IMG/VR virus record: IMGVR_UViG_3300025789_000004
Span: 1 to 59,551 of that record
Length of the DNA stretch: 59,551 nucleotides
DNA from: a virus
Strand: one strand, 5' to 3'
Below, piece by piece: positions 57,201 through 59,551 of this stretch. The notes beneath the pieces were generated by a model. It searched no databases, was not told where the DNA came from, and saw only the letters and a program-made list of their open reading frames with translations. The translations under genes and the position numbers were made by a program. How positions within the stretch are numbered: position 1 is the first letter of the stretch; every line of letters starts with the position of its first letter.

Positions 57201-58617
57201 CCTCAGCGCCAGTTACGCCACCTCCAGCAAGGCCAATACGGCCACCGCGTTTTTCGCCCATGTCTGAAAAGTCTGGCGCATTGCTGTCATCAGCCACGCT
57301 AGAGACATCATGACTTGCATCTGCTGGAGGTGCTTCAGCGCCTTGCGCAGGAGCAACCTGCGTGTCAGAATTGCTGCCAGCGTCAGGGGCGTGCTCCCCT
57401 TCATGGCTCATTGCTGAAACGTCAGGATTTACGCCAGTTGGGGCATTCGGCTTGACCCCGGTATCTGCAGGCGGCTTCGGCTTTTCAAGCATGCTTTTCA
57501 GCTTGCTATCGACTGCAGATGAGACGCCGCTCTCAAGGCCCTTCGTCAGTGCGCCGGGTTCTTGAGCCTTAGGTGCAGCAATGCTGGGGAGCGTATAGTG
57601 CTGTCCGCCGCCCGCAGTGGCCTGCGCCATCAGTCCGGTTCCGCCAATTCCGCCAACCGGAGCGCCGGGATGCTGGCCAGAAAGGATCGAGGCCCATGCG
57701 GAGGGATCGTATCCAGCCAGCCCGCCAACAGCAAAGCCTTCTCCGGCATGCTGAGGCAGAACATTGCCGCCTTCAGACAGGCCACCCCCATAAGCCTTAC
57801 CTGCACGGCCACCACGGGCAAGCATCGCACCCGGCTGATTCGTGGTCTGCGTCTGGCCAGACAGAGCGCCCGTACCCTCAGCAATGTTGGCAGCAAACTG
57901 CACCTGCTGGAACGGATAAGCCTGATGCTGCAAGAACTGATTATACAAGGCAGTATCTTGCGCCTGCTGAGTCTGCTGCTGAACCTGACCCGCTGCAATC
58001 TGCGCTTGTCCGCCCTGCAATGCCGCAGACTGTGCGCCAGCGCCCAATGCCGCCAACTGATTAGCGCCGGTCTGGTATGCGCCAACTTGCTGGGCTTGCT
58101 GCTGCTGAGCGGTCTGGAGGGCAGTGTTATATCCGGTGTTCAGCAGATTGCTGTAGATGTTAGCATTGGCAATCTGCTGCTGCTGGTTCAGGTTCGCAGC
58201 CGCAATACCAGCGCGGTCGCCACCAAAGGCCCCACTGCTAATGGCATTGCCCAATTGCCCAGCCATTGCCTGCTGGTTGTTCTGGTTGAGCAGGGCGGAC
58301 TCTGATCCCACCACATCGCCCAAATACGGACTCATATACTGATTGATCTGCTGGCCGGTAATCGGGCTTGCAGCACCAAGTGCCGCTCCAGCAACGCCAG
58401 TGGCAGCGCCATAATAGGGCTGTGCAGCATTGGCATTCTGAGAAATCTGATTGATGCCGCCCTGCTGGGTGGCGTTCACAGGAGAGACAAATTCACCGCC
58501 GTACGTCTGAAACGGCGTGCTCATCAACCCCTGTGCTTCATTATTGACGGCGTTGTAGCGGGCCAATACCTCTGGCGGTATGGTCACAGTCTGCTGCGTC
58601 GTAGAACTTCCGCCCAA
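54214..58617 (-). CDS. Giant virion protein with transglycosylase-like domain and GG motifs
   Basis: The protein has 1467 residues. The N-terminal ~270 are a Gln/Asn/Ala-rich helical repeat region (NNQQAMAGQLGNAISSGAFG). Motifs ARGGRAGKAYGGG, EKRGGRIGLAGGG, AKRGGAIKGYADGG and FAAGGLVGRKG are spread along it. Around residues 635-790 lies a lysozyme-like SLT domain: SMIAASEGTGKNPIPGSSAM with GKGQF, where the Glu after Ser would be catalytic. A helical C-terminus follows. It likely opens the peptidoglycan during DNA entry. No signal peptide is seen. Confidence 0.75.
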   Translation of the reverse strand: MGGSSTTQQTVTIPPEVLARYNAVNNEAQGLMSTPFQTYGGEFVSPVNATQQGGINQISQNANAAQPYYGAATGVAGAALGAASPITGQQINQYMSPYLGDVVGSESALLNQNNQQAMAGQLGNAISSGAFGGDRAGIAAANLNQQQQIANANIYSNLLNTGYNTALQTAQQQQAQQVGAYQTGANQLAALGAGAQSAALQGGQAQIAAGQVQQQTQQAQDTALYNQFLQHQAYPFQQVQFAANIAEGTGALSGQTQTTNQPGAMLARGGRAGKAYGGGLSEGGNVLPQHAGEGFAVGGLAGYDPSAWASILSGQHPGAPVGGIGGTGLMAQATAGGGQHYTLPSIAAPKAQEPGALTKGLESGVSSAVDSKLKSMLEKPKPPADTGVKPNAPTGVNPDVSAMSHEGEHAPDAGSNSDTQVAPAQGAEAPPADASHDVSSVADDSNAPDFSDMGEKRGGRIGLAGGGVTGAEVNAAMPYGGGGNDALESLDTAGASNASLPTLAAAPKPSGGILDSIMGDVAKIGIQYAMSGAKRGGAIKGYADGGTPGYGELGMISSLFSDPALRQIMLNAMKQKPASDDDADLLKDPASDIGNEQEAPKSEDVGLAAAPTPANSAPAPTGLVPAKAAEAKAPANISKIASMIAASEGTGKNPIPGSSAMGKGQFVNKTFRSYAAKVDPALAQKIAGMSNSELTAYRQQHAAELTDAQSKMYDTYTKENYDRLTKAGITPDAGSMYLAHAVPAVAPSILTADPNTPLRKYLKPDEISQNWRIFGGTKGRDVNEYTTGDAIRGTRARMAQFENKFAAGGLVGRKGYALGRTVDDGSDDGTGDATGLAPTDADLVPESKIEQGPGKRTLADALSAIDSSDLTNKASAPKVGLNAATPPPADDSAQNAAAGAAQGAASAVPMPAGLASGTPADKPTSNADNGADTDELNKAAISSATDFVNAARGNAKRAPAERFQDLLQNNVSPKQAYEQVYGTTDASNLGSLVQGVKHGSANAILPILTGLAGAATARTRNFGTALLAGLGQGAAAYQNQRNFAVESDVAQRESLANQAKALAEQQNVNYFGQKMPYEIAGLANKAFADNVAAKRVQYLLPAEYNAEVAKGYLTYNNPNGGYYAIHPATGKVIALGPQPAGTEGSPTPVGVSTLPTNQKPVPAYSPSPNTVGAQTKGGPQPTPAGKTARQVPQTGQAGQPVTQGRWKPDTSAGDELFTDPSFHVNKWALSPIDKQAILDRQSTVPKELEANRASATGAAAVIPKLDRMTADILSPANKGFLTPGAGGQGRLEIGKRVNAALQSFGFPALFNTAPGEELGKLNTTTAAELAEHLSGRFGSSILKSMTTATPGFENSPVAGVLIAEALKQEAMRNQHYSEFSSNYALHNPIHTLDGVTDAFNRKNPADAYLKQARFQAAIKLMGSAVAGGDEDARDLFAHISNPKAVEAARRKYDAIYGNGFIRTLTGK

Positions 58618-58618
58618 C

Positions 58619-59065
58619 TTACTTCTCCTTTACTTCAACAAAAGAAGTAATACTCTTTCTACGAGACCAATTTTCTTTGGCTTTTCTTGAAAGCAAGGCA
58701 ATAGTTTCTTCAGAGGCCACGCGGCCCTTCATGCGCTCACTATTCTGCCGCTTCCATTCTTCCGTATGCTTTCTGCCAGATGGCCCTTCTCCGCCATCGG
58801 TCAGGTTTGCCAGATCCGCGCCATCCGCGCGCCAAAAGGCAATGCGCTCACGCTCCAAGTCGAATGCTTGGCTCTCGGAAAGATCGGTCTCTACCAGACG
58901 GACTACGACGCATAGACCCGCTTTGGCCAGCTTTTGCTGAATGAACTTGTGAAAGCGATTGCGCTGACGCATGTCATTCGCCCGCTTGCTCTTACCTTTA
59001 CCTACGTAAAAGCATTCGTCCCTATCGGGCCTCCAATGCTCATACACGTAGAAAAGGTCGCCCAT
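58619..59065 (-). CDS. GIY-YIG homing endonuclease
   Basis: The protein has 148 residues. The GIY-YIG core appears as FYVYEHWRPD and CFYVGKGKSKRAN, with the conserved Arg and a Glu in LERERIAFWRADG. The C-terminus has a NUMOD3-type DNA-binding repeat (GRKHTEEWKRQNSERMKGR). It sits between the GNAT gene and the giant virion gene, with AT-richer composition than both, and probably arrived as a mobile endonuclease. Confidence 0.9.
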   Translation of the reverse strand: MGDLFYVYEHWRPDRDECFYVGKGKSKRANDMRQRNRFHKFIQQKLAKAGLCVVVRLVETDLSESQAFDLERERIAFWRADGADLANLTDGGEGPSGRKHTEEWKRQNSERMKGRVASEETIALLSRKAKENWSRRKSITSFVEVKEK

Positions 59066-59551
59066 TTACTGCTCCGTTCCAGCGAGTACGCCGGTCTTGG
59101 CATTGTGCAGGAAAAAGGCTCCTGCCGGTTTGCCCAATTGACGTTCGTACATACGAACCTTTGCTTCTGTTCTATTATTTGAAAGCACGCCAATAATCAA
59201 TGGCAAACCCAAAGTGTCTGCAACCCGCTTACTGAATTCGCATAGCTTGCGCGCTCGACCTCCCTTGGCGCTGCGGTAGTCAGGGTGAATGAAGATCACA
59301 CGTTCTTCGACCACGTTCTGACTGGAGTACCACATCCCGCCAATTGTTAGGACAACGCCGCCTTCAATCTGCCCACCGGGCTTTCCGATAATGCCAACAA
59401 TTCCGCCCTGCTGCGTCAAACCAGCCCACACTGCATGCAGAACCTTCTCAGGATCTGGCATCAAGAACCCGTTTTCCCCAGCCGCTAAGGTTGACAGGCG
59501 CATCACCTCATCAAGATCGTCAGGCGTGCCAATGCGGATTTCCAAACCATC
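59066..59551 (-). CDS. GNAT-family acetyltransferase, main part
   Basis: The gene continues across the join to the start at position 139. The acetyl-CoA site is visible as VIFIHPDYRSAKGGRARKL (motif A), followed by ADTLGLPLIIGVLSNNRTEA and a final strand AGAFFLHN. GNAT enzymes transfer acetyl from acetyl-CoA to amines. This subtype is common in the structural regions of short-tailed phages and its substrate is unknown. It is followed by the GIY-YIG gene one base away. Confidence 0.87.
   Translation of the reverse strand, partial: DGLEIRIGTPDDLDEVMRLSTLAAGENGFLMPDPEKVLHAVWAGLTQQGGIVGIIGKPGGQIEGGVVLTIGGMWYSSQNVVEERVIFIHPDYRSAKGGRARKLCEFSKRVADTLGLPLIIGVLSNNRTEAKVRMYERQLGKPAGAFFLHNAKTGVLAGTEQ
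59425..59551. repeat. Terminal direct repeat, right copy
   Basis: Identical to positions 1-127. Counting it once gives 59,424 unique bases. Confidence 0.93.

Overview
This window is a complete bacteriophage genome. Its first and last 127 bases are identical, and the repeat lies inside an acetyltransferase gene whose reading frame stays open when the ends are joined. I read the repeat as the overlap left by assembling a circular or circularly permuted molecule, giving a unique length of about 59,424 bp. The gene set is that of a short-tailed (podovirus-like) dsDNA phage of a Gram-negative host: two-subunit terminase, portal, adaptor-type head-completion proteins, a scaffold followed by a major capsid protein, very large internal/ejection-type proteins, collagen-like fibres, and a lysozyme/holin/Rz-Rz1 lysis cassette. 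There is no tail tube, tape measure, sheath, integrase, RNA polymerase or family A/B DNA polymerase. The host genus cannot be told from sequence alone.

Layout. The late genes form one long leftward block. It starts at the small terminase (27552), runs down through terminase, portal, GroES-like co-chaperonin, scaffold, capsid, adaptors, fibres and a glycosyltransferase to position 164, and continues across the join (59551 to 47772) through the giant internal proteins to lysis. Intrinsic terminators around the capsid genes split this block. The rightward genes (28177-47785) are early/middle: a control region, a chain of overlapping microgenes (28.2-31.1 kb), a recombination/replication operon (34.9-41.4 kb: Sak4-like ATPase, SSB-like protein, YqaJ exonuclease, helicase, VRR-NUC nuclease, DnaA domain IV protein) and an accessory region rich in small genes (41.4-47.8 kb). 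A leftward group at 31.5-34.8 kb holds a primase-polymerase/helicase and small regulators. Between the convergent groups (31190-31487) lies an iteron array with an AT tract and a perfect DnaA box, the best origin candidate.

Most notable features. (1) The large terminase carries two inteins, one in Walker A and one before Walker B; the second contains an HNH endonuclease gene in a different reading frame while the intein frame stays open through it. (2) A perfect 16-bp palindrome identical to a bacterial ParB loading site (parS) sits in the early control region although no ParA/ParB is encoded. (3) A tryptophan-rich microprotein of 27-28 residues occurs twice, 5.2 kb apart, with mostly synonymous differences. 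(4) An HNH-NUMOD endonuclease follows a truncated membrane-protein gene and is itself followed by a diverged intact copy. (5) GGACAT-N-ATGTCC palindromes suggest an early regulon. (6) A K/R-x-GG motif recurs across unrelated virion proteins. Homing endonucleases of three families (LAGLIDADG, HNH, GIY-YIG) are scattered through the genome.

Function calls rest on motifs and remembered family features; no searches were run.
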